From Tardibacter chloracetimidivorans (GTDB taxonomy: Bacteria; Pseudomonadota; Alphaproteobacteria; Sphingomonadales; Sphingomonadaceae), in the NCBI RefSeq assembly GCF_001890385.1, contig NZ_CP018221.1, positions 1,103,501-1,167,500 on the forward strand: 64,000 bases of DNA, given 5' to 3'. A program made the position numbers and the translations under genes. The notes under the pieces are model-generated. The model was given only the letters and a program-made list of their open reading frames with translations. It searched no databases and was not told where the DNA came from. Within the stretch, counting starts at the first letter, position 1. Each line of letters opens with the position of its first letter. This document shows, in pieces, positions 32,014-40,394 of the stretch.

Positions 32014-33082
32014 GAACACCAAAATCGAGTGGGCCGACGCGACGTGGAACCCGGTCACCGGCTGCAGCGTCGTCTCGCCGGGCTGCACCAATTGCTATGC
32101 GATGAAGCTGGCGGGCACGCGGCTGCAGCACCACCCGTCGCGCTATGGGCTGACCGTCGGCAGCAAGGCCGGGCCGGTCTGGAACGGCGAGGTGCGCTTT
32201 AACGAGCAATGGCTGGACCAGCCGCTGCGCTGGAAGCGCCCGCGCAAAATATTTGTCTGCGCGCATGGCGACCTGTTTCACGAGAAGGTGCCCGACGAAT
32301 GGATCGATCGGGTGTTCGCCGTCATGGCGCTCGCCCCGCCGCACATTTTCCAGGTGCTCACCAAGCGCGCCGACCGGATGCGGGCGTATATGGCTCGCCT
32401 TTCGGCCGAAGGTCAGACGCGCTGGGCAGCTGACATTTTGTCAGACGCTGCCCGTGACATCGGGATCGACGAAGACGGATGCTGCGCGGTCGCAAACTGG
32501 ATCAATGGGCTTTCCCGTTGGCGCCATGCTCCGCCAGATCACAATTCGCTTGATGGCACGCAGCCTCGCTGGCCCCTCCCCAACGTCTGGCTGGGCGTGT
32601 CGGTCGAGGATCAGGTGCGCGCGGATGAGCGCCGGGAAGACTTCGCGAACACCCCGGCCGCGATCAAGTTTGTCAGCTACGAACCCGCGCTCGGCCCCGT
32701 GGACTGGGCGGGATGGGATTTCGTCGACCAGATCATTAGCGGCGGCGAGAGCGGTCCAGACGCACGCCCGTCGCATCCAGATTGGCACCGCGCTACGCGT
32801 GATTTCTGCGCCGCCAACGACATAGCCTATTTCTTCAAGCAATGGGGTGCTTGGCTTCCGTGGCAACCGGAGCATCTTCCTGATTGGAAGGCGCAGGATG
32901 GCCGTCTGATGGACCGCCACCACCTCCCGGACTTCAACGATGTTGATCTAAAGGGATGGACCGACTCCTGTCTTTATGACGGCGACGACATTTGCGTACA
33001 CGAGCGCGTCGGCAAGAAGCGCGCCGGCCGCCTGCTGGACGGCGTCCTGCACAGCGCATTCCCGCAGCAGGTGCCGGCATGA
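32006..33082 (+). CDS. DUF5131 / phage Gp37-Gp68 family protein
   Basis: A 358-residue protein with the Gp37/Gp68 pattern: KIEWADATWNPVTGCSVVSP, the triplet G-C-S-V-V-S-P-G-C-T-N-C-Y (C-x5-C-x2-C), the RPRKIFVCAHGDLFHE strand, FQVLTKRADRM, LGVSVEDQVRADER, and SGGESGPDARP. The Cys triad and sheet pattern look like a metal or iron-sulphur enzyme of radical-SAM-like type, but the reaction is unknown. It is a common early or cargo gene in phages. Confidence 0.9.
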   Translation: MAENTKIEWADATWNPVTGCSVVSPGCTNCYAMKLAGTRLQHHPSRYGLTVGSKAGPVWNGEVRFNEQWLDQPLRWKRPRKIFVCAHGDLFHEKVPDEWIDRVFAVMALAPPHIFQVLTKRADRMRAYMARLSAEGQTRWAADILSDAARDIGIDEDGCCAVANWINGLSRWRHAPPDHNSLDGTQPRWPLPNVWLGVSVEDQVRADERREDFANTPAAIKFVSYEPALGPVDWAGWDFVDQIISGGESGPDARPSHPDWHRATRDFCAANDIAYFFKQWGAWLPWQPEHLPDWKAQDGRLMDRHHLPDFNDVDLKGWTDSCLYDGDDICVHERVGKKRAGRLLDGVLHSAFPQQVPA

Positions 33083-33534
33083 AGGGCGCCGACCAATGCC
33101 CGCGCTGCGCCAGCCGCCGCTGGACCGCGATCAAGAATCCCCACGACCAGTTCTATGCGAGCGATATCCGCATCTGCGCGAACTGCCGCACTGCATGGGA
33201 GCCGTTCGACCCGGCCGATATCGGCATTGCCGGCGAACCCCGCTCCGCCTTTCGGGAGCCGTGCAACAACTGCGCATTCCGTAAAGGCAGCCCCGAGCAG
33301 GCCGACAAGGCCGAATGGGCGAAGAAGCTCTACCAGCTGGAGCGCGGGGCCAGCTTCCACTGCCACAAGGGCGTGCCGATCTCTCCCGACAGCGAGAACG
33401 GCTTCGACTATCCCGAAGACGGCAAGAACCCGCTCAAGCTGCGCCTATGCCGCGGCTTTCTCAACGCCTGCGTCGGCAAGCGGATGCGCGAGCATGCGGC
33501 CGATGTCCCTGCCGAACCTTGGAGCGATGAATGA
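33079..33534 (+). CDS. Zinc-ribbon-type phage protein
   Basis: A 151-residue protein with many Cys: CPRC near the start, CANC, C-N-N-C-A-F-R-K-G-S-P, a C-H-C-H-K-G unit and a final C near GFLNACVGKR. The two CxxC pairs at the start form a zinc ribbon. The C-N-N-C-x-F-R-x-G-S half with FHCHKGVP is a distinctive module of a family seen in phages and plasmids. Role unknown. Coupled to the upstream gene (ATGA). Confidence 0.75.
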   Translation: MKGADQCPRCASRRWTAIKNPHDQFYASDIRICANCRTAWEPFDPADIGIAGEPRSAFREPCNNCAFRKGSPEQADKAEWAKKLYQLERGASFHCHKGVPISPDSENGFDYPEDGKNPLKLRLCRGFLNACVGKRMREHAADVPAEPWSDE

Positions 33535-33791
33535 TCGTCATCCGCGTAGAACTCTGGTCGGCCGTCACCGGCAAGGTGAGCGAGATCGCCCGCATGCACA
33601 TCTGCAACACCGGCGGCACCGTAGAGCGCGGCGACTATGTGGCGCAGACCTTCAAGGGCCGCAGTTCCGACACGCTTTCGCGCCGCCAGATCCAGCGCTC
33701 CGGCAACGTGCGCGATCACCCGCGCCTGACGCAGCACGTCTGGAACCTTGTCGCAAAGGCGCTCAAATCCATGGGGTACGGCGATGCCTAA
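33531..33791 (+). CDS. Small conserved phage protein
   Basis: An 86-residue protein (MIVIRVELWSAVTGKVSEIA, then HICNTGGTVERGDY and a basic tail with NVRDHPRLTQHVWNLVAKAL). The IRVELWSA...TGK...IARM pattern occurs in many phage proteins of unknown role. Coupled to both neighbours by overlap. Confidence 0.65.
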   Translation: MIVIRVELWSAVTGKVSEIARMHICNTGGTVERGDYVAQTFKGRSSDTLSRRQIQRSGNVRDHPRLTQHVWNLVAKALKSMGYGDA

Positions 33792-34221
33792 GCGTATCAA
33801 GCTCGGCCGCACGAAGGGCTGGCGCATGCCGACGAACGCAAAGAAGGTCGATCGCTCGACCCGCTACGGCAATCCCTATGGGCCAAAGCAGATCGGAATA
33901 TGCGTCACCTCTTGGGGATATCCGGCGCCGATCCTTCCGTTGCGGGAACCGCCCAGCCTTGAGCGAGCGCTCGACCTCTACACAGCGCATGCTCACACCC
34001 AGCTGGAGCATGACCCGGATTTCTTCGAACCGCTGCGCGGCTATGATCTGGGCTGCTGGTGCAAGCTCTGCGAGCGGCACAAGCACGGCAAGCCGTTTCT
34101 CGAAAACTGCCCTGACTGCGCCCCATGCCATGCCGATATCGTTGGCATAATCGCCAATTTCGAACGGGGCGATCTGGCCGTCGCCCTCGAACGCCGGAAC
34201 ATTGACGAGGCATCCAAATGA
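33784..34221 (+). CDS. DUF4326 domain protein
   Basis: A 145-residue protein matching DUF4326: RIKLGRTKGWRMPTNAKKVD, RSTRYGNPYG, a LERALDLYTAH helix, and the end LRGYDLGCWCKLCERHKHGK with CHADIVGIIANFE. The family is linked with nucleic acid or nucleotide modification in predictions, without experimental proof that I can name. It is directly upstream of the small gene that precedes integrase. Confidence 0.85.
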   Translation: MPKRIKLGRTKGWRMPTNAKKVDRSTRYGNPYGPKQIGICVTSWGYPAPILPLREPPSLERALDLYTAHAHTQLEHDPDFFEPLRGYDLGCWCKLCERHKHGKPFLENCPDCAPCHADIVGIIANFERGDLAVALERRNIDEASK

Positions 34222-34625
34222 ACCCGCTTCTCTCCCTCGATCGACACCTGTCGCGCGCGCTGGAAACCGGGCGCGGCATCCGGCTGTCACCGGAAGAGGT
34301 TGATCTTGTCTGCGCAACGGGCGCTTATGACGCCATCCACCGTGCCGCAGAGCAGGAACTGAGGAACCAGGCAAAATGCCGAAACGCGCAAAGACGCCGC
34401 CAATCTATCACCGTGGCGGATACACACTCGACTGGGACCGAAAGGCCGACGGCTCGCTCCGGTCCCCCTTCCTCGCCGTCTTCTGGTATGACGCAGCGAC
34501 CCGACGCATCCGAAGCGCTTCAACGCGCACAGGCGATGCTGTCGCTGGCCGGAAATTCCTCGACGCGCTCTACCTCCAGAACAGCCAGGGCGAAGCCGTC
34601 TGCCACGCATGCGGCCAGGCGCTGA
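34218..34625 (+). CDS. Small protein whose 3' end overlaps integrase (extent uncertain)
   Basis: A frame of 135 codons starting in ATGA overlap with DUF4326. The first 52 residues look genuine (MNPLLSLDRHLSRALETGRG, LSPEEVDLVCATGAYDAIHR); the remainder lies inside the integrase gene in another frame and is Ser/Thr/Arg-rich. So either the overlap of 250 bp is real or a short protein has been extended by loss of its stop codon. Confidence 0.4.
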   Translation: MNPLLSLDRHLSRALETGRGIRLSPEEVDLVCATGAYDAIHRAAEQELRNQAKCRNAQRRRQSITVADTHSTGTERPTARSGPPSSPSSGMTQRPDASEALQRAQAMLSLAGNSSTRSTSRTARAKPSATHAARR

Positions 34626-35671
34626 ACGGCCACGGCGGGTCTATTCTGCTCGCCACCGCCATCGGCAATTATCTGGCGACCGAAGTTGATGAGAAGGCCT
34701 CGGCCGAGGCCATCCGTCACCGCCTCGCCCATATCGTGAACTATCTGGGCACGCTCCAGAGCGCCGACATCAGCTGCGACCAGGTCGATGAGCCATGGGT
34801 CGCGCGGTTCCGCAAATGGATGATCGCCCGGCCGATCGTCAGCCCGACCGGCAAGACACGGCCCCGATCGCCGGCCACAGTCGAAAACAGCGTGCTGCAG
34901 CTCCAGGCGGTCATCAACGCGGCCCATGCGCGGGGCGACGCCCGCAAGCCCGCCCAGTTCCGGCCGATCGCCGCCAAGCAGGTGAACCGCACCCCGCGCC
35001 ACCGCGCCGATGTCGATCAGCTGGCGGCGATGTTCCGCTATTGCATAGATCCTGCGCCAGATGCCGCCAGAAGCCCGGAGGAGCGCCAGCGGCGCATTCG
35101 GGAGCGTCAGGCCCTCCATCGCTTCCTGATCGTCTCCGTGGCCACGTTGGCGCGCCCGGATGCGGCGCACGATGTGTCGCTAGATCCAAGGCGGTCGCAA
35201 TGGGACGCAACGCATGGCGTGCTGGATCTGAATCCGCGCGGTCGACGCCAGACCCGCAAGTATCGGGCGACGGTCTGGATGCCCTACCAGGTGCGCCCGC
35301 ATCTGGACGCCACCAAAGGCTTTTTCGTCGGGCCGCTCAGCGTCAAGAAATCATGGGAAGCAATGGCGGCCGAGATCGGCCTGCCGGGCGAGGGCGAAGC
35401 GGGGATGAAGCTTGTGCGCCGATCGATGGCGCAGCTGCTGCGCCGGCCCGACCTGAAGGTGCCGGTCGAGCAGGTGGAATTGCAGCTGGGCCACCGCCGC
35501 ATCGAGTCCACGTCAGAACTGTATGCGCCGTTCCAGCCGGACTATCTGCCCGACGCCAGACGCGCGATCGAGACGATCATTGATGAGATTGAAGCCGTTG
35601 TTCCCGGCGCGTTTCACCGGAGCGACACCGGAGAGAAGCCCAACGTGGTGCCGATCAAGGCCGCACAATGA
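34376..35671 (+). CDS. int: Tyrosine integrase of prophage
   Basis: A 431-residue recombinase, last gene of the repressor-controlled operon, facing tRNA-Val. The N-terminal region holds an arm/core-binding domain (ATAIGNYLATEVDEKASAEA). The catalytic part has box I T-L-A-R-P-D-A (Arg), the RKYRATVWMP beta-strand Lys, a box II that reads K-L-V-R-R-S where H-x-x-R is expected, an L-G-H-R motif, and the nucleophile Tyr in S-E-L-Y-A-P-F. The His to Lys change in box II is unusual. Confidence 0.85.
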   Translation: MPKRAKTPPIYHRGGYTLDWDRKADGSLRSPFLAVFWYDAATRRIRSASTRTGDAVAGRKFLDALYLQNSQGEAVCHACGQALNGHGGSILLATAIGNYLATEVDEKASAEAIRHRLAHIVNYLGTLQSADISCDQVDEPWVARFRKWMIARPIVSPTGKTRPRSPATVENSVLQLQAVINAAHARGDARKPAQFRPIAAKQVNRTPRHRADVDQLAAMFRYCIDPAPDAARSPEERQRRIRERQALHRFLIVSVATLARPDAAHDVSLDPRRSQWDATHGVLDLNPRGRRQTRKYRATVWMPYQVRPHLDATKGFFVGPLSVKKSWEAMAAEIGLPGEGEAGMKLVRRSMAQLLRRPDLKVPVEQVELQLGHRRIESTSELYAPFQPDYLPDARRAIETIIDEIEAVVPGAFHRSDTGEKPNVVPIKAAQ

Positions 35672-35705
35672 GCGATTTAAACGAGACATTTCAACGGGTT
35701 GGGAG

Positions 35706-35780
35706 TGGTGGACGCGGCAAGGATTGAACTTGCGACCCCTGCGATGTCAACACAGTGCTCTACCACTGAGCTACGCGTCC
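35706..35780 (-). tRNA. tRNA-Val (GAC), attachment site of prophage 1
   Basis: A full cloverleaf on the minus strand with encoded CCA: acceptor GGACGCG/CGCGTCC, D-arm GCTC/GAGC, anticodon stem CTGTG/CGCAG with loop TTGACAT (anticodon GAC) and T-arm GCAAG-TTCAATC-CTTGC. The 3' end lies 35 bp from the integrase stop. Its 3' end is the expected att core; the other copy should be at the left end of the prophage beyond the window. Confidence 0.95.
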
Positions 35781-35845
35781 ACGCGGGCGCTCTTAGCCAA
35801 GGCGCGATGCCCGCGCAAGCGCCCCTTCGACAAAATCTGCTCGCG

Positions 35846-36232
35846 TCAGGCGGGAGTGGCGCCAAGCTCGAACAGCCGGTCCACCTCGGCCACCAGATCG
35901 CGGAGATGGAACGGCTTGGAGAGCACCTTGGCGTTGCTGGTCGGCCCTTCGCCCCGGTTCAGCGCAACCGCGGCAAAGCCGGTGATGAACATCACCCGCA
36001 TCGCAGGCGCAAGCGCGACGGCGCGCTGGGCAAGCTCGATCCCGTCCATCTCGGGCATGACGATATCGGTGAGAAGCAGGTCGAAACCGCCGGTCGCAAC
36101 CAGCGGCAGCGCGGCCGTGCCGCGATCCACCGAAGTGACCGTGTAGCCCGCCCGCTCCAGCGCACGGCCGATATAGACACGCATCGACTCATCGTCTTCA
36201 GCGAGGAGTATTCTTGGCATTTCCGCTGACAC
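35846..36232 (-). CDS. cpdR: CpdR-like single-domain response regulator
   Basis: A 128-residue receiver: acidic pocket LLAEDDESMR, phosphoacceptor in LLLTDIVMPEMDGIELAQRA, T/A at FITGFAAVALN and Lys in SKPFHLRDLV. The VLSKPFHLRDLVAEVDRL end and GFAAVALN segment match CpdR of alphaproteobacteria, which in unphosphorylated form targets ClpXP to degrade cell cycle proteins. The ATG four codons in (36220) is an equally likely start. It faces the N-formylglutamate amidohydrolase gene divergently. Confidence 0.9.
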   Translation of the reverse strand: MSAEMPRILLAEDDESMRVYIGRALERAGYTVTSVDRGTAALPLVATGGFDLLLTDIVMPEMDGIELAQRAVALAPAMRVMFITGFAAVALNRGEGPTSNAKVLSKPFHLRDLVAEVDRLFELGATPA

Positions 36233-36320
36233 GCTCCCACAGAACCGCTACCTTTGCCCGGGTTGCCGTTATGCCAGAATAGATTAACAAAGTCGCCACA
36301 GCATTTGCCGAGAGACCCGA

Positions 36321-37226
36321 TTGACGAAGCTTGACCCGCCGGTTCCCGGCCAGCCCGGGACGGTATATATCGAACACCCGCCCCAGCCTTTCGTGGAGAC
36401 GGGGGGCGTTGCGGGCGGTCCGGTGCTGATCTCCGTCCCTCACAGCGGGCGCTATTATCCGCGCGAACTGGTCGAGCAGGTCCGGCTCCCGATCGATGAT
36501 CTGCGGATGCTTGAAGACTTGCTTGTCGATCATCTGATCGAGGAGGCGATCGGCCGGAATGTCCACACCATAACGAACAACTACGCCCGTGCATGGATAG
36601 ACCTGAACCGGCGCGAGACCGAGCTTGACCCGCGCCAGCTTTCGCCCCGCCCCGCCGCCCATATCGATCAGCGGTCCCCCCGCGTGGTGGCGGGACTGGG
36701 CCTCATCCCGCTGACGTCGGGATCAGGCCGCGCGCTGTACGACGGCCCGTTGGCGATGGACATGATCGCGAGTCGGATCGAGCGGGTCCACCGCCCCTAT
36801 CATGCGCGGATCGCCGCCGGGCTGGGCGCGATGAAGGAGCGGTTCGGCGCCGCATTGCTTTGCGACCTGCACTCCATGCCTCCCCTGCCCGCAGCGCAGG
36901 CGGCGGACATCGTCCTGGGCGATCGTCATGGGCGCACCGCAGCCCCGGCGCTGGTCGACACGGCGGCCGCCTGGCTGACGCAACAGGGCTATCGCGTCAC
37001 GCGCAACCGCCCTTATGCCGGGGGGCATAGCGTGGAGCTGCACGGCCGGCCCGAACGGGCATGCCATGCGATCCAGATCGAGTTCGACCGGCAACTGTAT
37101 CTGGAATCCGACGGACGCACGCTCAGCCGCAACGCGCCGGGCGTCGCCAGGCTGATCGCCGGGCTAGCGCGGGTGCTGCAGGAGTGCCTTGATACCGATT
37201 CGGGGACGCGCCTTGCGGCGGAATGA
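36321..37226 (+). CDS. N-formylglutamate amidohydrolase
   Basis: A 301-residue enzyme with TTG start. It has the family pattern GPVLISVPHSGRYYPRELVE, EDLLVDHLIEEA, YARAWIDLNRRETELDPRQL, RIERVHRPYHARIAAGL, a DLHSMPPLP metal segment, DIVLGDRHGR, GGHSVELHGRPERACHAIQI and EFDRQLYLE. It hydrolyses N-formylglutamate in histidine breakdown (HutG type) or similar formyl/acyl-amino acids. It stands alone here and not in a hut operon, so the true substrate is open. Confidence 0.93.
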   Translation: MTKLDPPVPGQPGTVYIEHPPQPFVETGGVAGGPVLISVPHSGRYYPRELVEQVRLPIDDLRMLEDLLVDHLIEEAIGRNVHTITNNYARAWIDLNRRETELDPRQLSPRPAAHIDQRSPRVVAGLGLIPLTSGSGRALYDGPLAMDMIASRIERVHRPYHARIAAGLGAMKERFGAALLCDLHSMPPLPAAQAADIVLGDRHGRTAAPALVDTAAAWLTQQGYRVTRNRPYAGGHSVELHGRPERACHAIQIEFDRQLYLESDGRTLSRNAPGVARLIAGLARVLQECLDTDSGTRLAAE

Positions 37227-37246
37227 TACCCTGATCAAATAAAGGA

Positions 37247-37270
37247 CCACCCTGTGAAATCACAGGGTGG
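37247..37270. terminator. Bidirectional terminator between convergent genes
   Basis: A perfect 10-base stem, CCACCCTGTG / CACAGGGTGG, with an AAAT loop lies between the FGase gene (+) and the cytochrome b gene (-). A short T-rich tract follows on the minus strand; the plus-strand side has none, so termination is likely stronger for the leftward transcript. Confidence 0.65.
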
Positions 37271-37385
37271 CCAAGGTTCAGGGAGGAAACGCGCCTTGCG
37301 GCACGTTACACGGGTGCGAAAGGGGAACGCGACACCGTGCAAAATCAAGATAGGACGATTGGCTGATCTTTTCAAGGCGAGCCGT

Positions 37386-37931
37386 TCAGACTTTTGGCAA
37401 CATTCTGGCAAGCACGTCGTCACGGTCGAAAAACTGGTGTTTCAGAGCGCCTGCGATGTGGAGGCCAAGCACCGCAATCGTCGTAAAAGCCAGTATTTCA
37501 TGCGCCTCGCTCCATAAACCCGTCGCGCTTCTGCTCTGTTCGACCGGCAGGAACGGAAGCTGGAACATGCCGAAGTATTCCAGCGGAAATCGGAGCGGCG
37601 ACGCCGAGGCCGTCAGCCACCCGGTGAGCGGCAACGCGATTATTGCGACATAGAAGAACAGATGAGTCGCGCGCGCCGCCAGCACCTGCCAGCCGGGCAT
37701 CGCTGCCGGAAGCGGCGGCGGCCGGTGTGAAAGCCGCCACGCCAGCCGCAACAGGCTGAGCGCCAGAATGGTGAGGCCGATCGACTTGTGCGCCGCCATG
37801 ATCGCCAACTCATTGGCGCGACCGAACAGTTCGTGTCCGAGGCCAAGCGCGATGTTGGCCACGATCAGCAGCGCGATCACCCAGTGAAGGGCGATCGCCA
37901 CCGCCGAATAGCGGCTAGTCGTTTGCAACAC
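37386..37931 (-). CDS. Cytochrome b561 family protein
   Basis: A 181-residue integral membrane protein with four helices: ALHWVIALLIVANIALGLGH, AHKSIGLTILALSLLRLAWR, THLFFYVAIIALPLTGWL and HEILAFTTIAVLGLHIAGAL. Conserved His residues in helices 1, 2 and 4 supply haem ligands. I use the GTG at 37931 since the longer frame runs into the SapC gene. It overlaps that gene by 17 bp. Probably transfers electrons from ubiquinol in the inner membrane. Confidence 0.88.
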   Translation of the reverse strand: MLQTTSRYSAVAIALHWVIALLIVANIALGLGHELFGRANELAIMAAHKSIGLTILALSLLRLAWRLSHRPPPLPAAMPGWQVLAARATHLFFYVAIIALPLTGWLTASASPLRFPLEYFGMFQLPFLPVEQSRSATGLWSEAHEILAFTTIAVLGLHIAGALKHQFFDRDDVLARMLPKV

Positions 37932-38733
37932 CTTGGTCCGCCCCTTCCACCGACGCAGGCGCATCGCCCGCCGGGGTCGACGGCGGCAGGTTACCTTCCG
38001 CCATCTGGCGCGTGAACAGATCGCGGATCAGCGACAGCGAGAAGAGATGCGCGTAGATCAGCCCCATCGCGCCCGACTGGATCATCTTGCGGGAGACATC
38101 GCCGCGCAGTTCGCGAAGCTTGTCTTCGGCCACCATGCGAAAGCCGCGATAGACGAAGGGTTTGTCCGCGCCTTCCGGCTGGATCGAAACCTCGCCGTCG
38201 ATGAGCAGGCCGTTTTTGTCGAGGTCGGCAATCAGCGCCGCGGTGCGCGCGCCGGACTGCTCGAACTGTTCGCAAAAGTTCAGGATCGCCTTTGTCGTTT
38301 CGCTCGGCTGCCCCTCGCTGAAAAGCGGATCGCCTTCACCCTCTGCGGAGATGATGCCCGACGACGGATCGAAGCACAAAGAAAGCTCCTCTGAATCAGG
38401 CCGCAGTCGCGCCAGAAGAAACGGATAGCGCCTGAGATAGGCGGGGATATAGCTCTCGCCCCTGAAGCGGCCCTCCGCGTCGACGAACAGGTTCATGCCT
38501 TCGTGAAGGCCCATCAGCGCCAGCGGCACCGGATTGGGACCGCTCGTGAAGATGATCGGGTAATCGCGCTGGGCAAGCACGAACTCGTCCACCGTCAGCG
38601 GCACGGCGTGAAGCGACGCGACGGCCTGCAGCGCGTCTTTCGGATTCAGCCGATGCCCTGCGTGGTTGGTCGACGACAGAGGCTCAAGCTCGACGTATAA
38701 AACCGGAAGGGCATTCTGTGCAGCGCTGGCCAT
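37915..38733 (-). CDS. SapC family protein
   Basis: A 272-residue protein, start at 38733 with a GAGAGGAA ribosome site. It has the SapC pattern: GHRLNPKDALQAVASLHAVP, LAQRDYPIIFTSGPNPVPLA, YIPAYLRRYPFLL, SLCFDPSS, EGQPSETTKAILNFCEQFEQ and FVYRGFRMVAEDKLRELRGD. The family is linked to surface (S-layer) or export functions by old annotation only; the role is unknown. It is in a likely operon with the downstream cytochrome b gene. Confidence 0.88.
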   Translation of the reverse strand: MASAAQNALPVLYVELEPLSSTNHAGHRLNPKDALQAVASLHAVPLTVDEFVLAQRDYPIIFTSGPNPVPLALMGLHEGMNLFVDAEGRFRGESYIPAYLRRYPFLLARLRPDSEELSLCFDPSSGIISAEGEGDPLFSEGQPSETTKAILNFCEQFEQSGARTAALIADLDKNGLLIDGEVSIQPEGADKPFVYRGFRMVAEDKLRELRGDVSRKMIQSGAMGLIYAHLFSLSLIRDLFTRQMAEGNLPPSTPAGDAPASVEGADQGVAND

Positions 38734-38814
38734 TTGGTTCCTCTCTAGGCGCGGAGGTGATCCGGCAGCGCCGCTCACCACAGGTCTTGCCGTCCTCACT
38801 ATGGAAAGCCGGGC

Positions 38815-40233
38815 CTATTCGCAAGGCGGCAGAAGCTTGCCCGGGTTCATGATTCCCTTGGGGTCCAGCGCCTGCTTGATGGACCGCATCCACTCAAGCT
38901 GACCAGGGGCGGCCAGCCGGGCGAACTCGTCGCGCTTCGTGACGCCGATTCCATGCTCGGCGGAAAGCGTGCCGCCCATCGCCGTCACCGCATCGTGCAC
39001 GAAGCGGTTGATTGCGTCGATGTGCCGCCCCAGCCATTCGCCGCCGTCGCCCAATGGCGGCCTGACGTTGAAATGGACGTTGCCGTCGCCAAGATGGCCG
39101 AACGCAAGGACGCGCGCGCCGGGAAAGGCGGCTTCGACCTCGGGCGTGGTCTGCAGGATGAACGCGGGCATGTCGCCCACCGTCACCGCGACGTCGTGCT
39201 TGGCGGCCGGGCCTTCGCGGCGCTCCGCCTCCGACATCGACTCGCGCAGCAGCCAGAACGCCTCGGCCTGCGCCGCGCTTTGCGCGATCACGGCGTCGGC
39301 GATCTCGCCCGCCTCAAGCGCATCGGCCAGCGCCTGTTGCACGATAGCGGCAAGCGGATCGCCCGGACGCGCCGTATCCGCTTCGATCAGCACCTGCCAC
39401 TCATGGCGGCCGCCAAGCGGGGAACGCGCGGCCGGCAGATGCGCCAGCACCAGGTCAAGGCCGCATTGGGGAAGAAGCTCGAAGCTGCTCACCTGCCCGC
39501 CCGTCGCCGCCTCCATCCGCCTGAGGAGCGCGAGAGCGGCGGGTAGCCGGGCGAGGCCCGCCCATGCCGTCACCCGCTCCACCGGGCGCGGCACAAGCGC
39601 AAGCGTCGCCGCCGTGACCACGCCCAGCGTCCCTTCCGCGCCGATCAAAAGGTGCTTCAGGTCATAGCCCCGATTGTCCTTCCTCAGCGGTTTCAGGCCA
39701 TGGTGGACCGTGCCATCGGCAAGGACCGTTTCCAGCCCGAGCGTCAGCGCGCGCATCGTGCCGTAGCGCAGCACCTGCACCCCGCCGGCATTGGTCGACA
39801 CCAGCCCGCCCACCGTCGCCGATCCCTTGGCCGCGAGTGACAGCGGAAAGAAGCGGTCGCCCGCTTCGGCGGCGTCATGCACATCGGACAGGATCACCCC
39901 GGCCTCGGCGACGAGGGCGTTGTCCTCCCCCGAGACGGAGCGGATTTTGCGCATCCGCCGCATCGAGAGCAGCAGCGCGCGGCCATCGGCATCGGGCGTC
40001 GCCCCGGCGACCATCGAGGTGTTGCCGCCTTGCGGCGCCAGCGGCACGCCTTCTTGCGCCGCCGCCTGCACCACGAAACGGACTTCTTCGAGCGAGGCCG
40101 GGCTCACCATCGCAAGCGCCTTGCCCGTCACCCTGCCCCGCCAGTCGGTGAGCCATGGCGCAAGCTCGTCCGCCGCATCGGCATAGCCTTGCGGACCCAA
40201 TCGCTCGCGGAGCCTGCGCAGAAACGGCAGCAT
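38815..40233 (-). CDS. FAD-linked oxidase, D-2-hydroxyglutarate/D-lactate dehydrogenase type
   Basis: A 472-residue protein with the VAO/PCMH FAD domain: MVSPASLEEVRFVVQAAAQE, QGGNTSMVAGATPD, FFPLSLAAKGSATVGGLVST and NAGGVQVLRYGTMRALTLGL, LKKDN-like LKPLRKDNRGYDLKHLLIGA and EGTLGVVTAATL. The C-terminal cap has FGHLGDGNVHFNVRPP and LSAEHGIGVTKRDEFARLA. Such enzymes oxidise D-2-hydroxy acids and pass electrons on. The substrate cannot be told from sequence alone. The family-conserved Cys-less form is typical of GlcD/D2HGDH. Confidence 0.9.
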   Translation of the reverse strand: MLPFLRRLRERLGPQGYADAADELAPWLTDWRGRVTGKALAMVSPASLEEVRFVVQAAAQEGVPLAPQGGNTSMVAGATPDADGRALLLSMRRMRKIRSVSGEDNALVAEAGVILSDVHDAAEAGDRFFPLSLAAKGSATVGGLVSTNAGGVQVLRYGTMRALTLGLETVLADGTVHHGLKPLRKDNRGYDLKHLLIGAEGTLGVVTAATLALVPRPVERVTAWAGLARLPAALALLRRMEAATGGQVSSFELLPQCGLDLVLAHLPAARSPLGGRHEWQVLIEADTARPGDPLAAIVQQALADALEAGEIADAVIAQSAAQAEAFWLLRESMSEAERREGPAAKHDVAVTVGDMPAFILQTTPEVEAAFPGARVLAFGHLGDGNVHFNVRPPLGDGGEWLGRHIDAINRFVHDAVTAMGGTLSAEHGIGVTKRDEFARLAAPGQLEWMRSIKQALDPKGIMNPGKLLPPCE

Positions 40234-40394
40234 CAGCAGCGCGCCGGATATTGGCGGATCATGTCGAAAGGCGTTGACCTGAATGTGCCCCGACGGTCAA
40301 GGTTCAGCCGCCATTCAAGCGCAAGGCGAATAAGGGGCAGCAAACCCCAGGGAGCGTATCCGGTACGGCGTGACTGTCTTGTTGATGTTCTTTC

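Larger units (their letters stand above)
1..35709. mobile_element. HK97-type siphophage prophage, right part, inserted at tRNA-Val(GAC)
   Basis: A continuous phage genome: tail, head, packaging, DNA modification, replication and regulation genes run leftward from 27.3 kb to the left edge, and a rightward operon ends with an integrase at 35.67 kb. The integrase faces the 3' end of tRNA-Val, the usual layout when the attachment core is a tRNA 3' end. The left boundary and lysis genes are not in the window. Capsid, portal, protease and both terminase genes read through as full-length frames, so the visible part looks intact. Confidence 0.93.
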
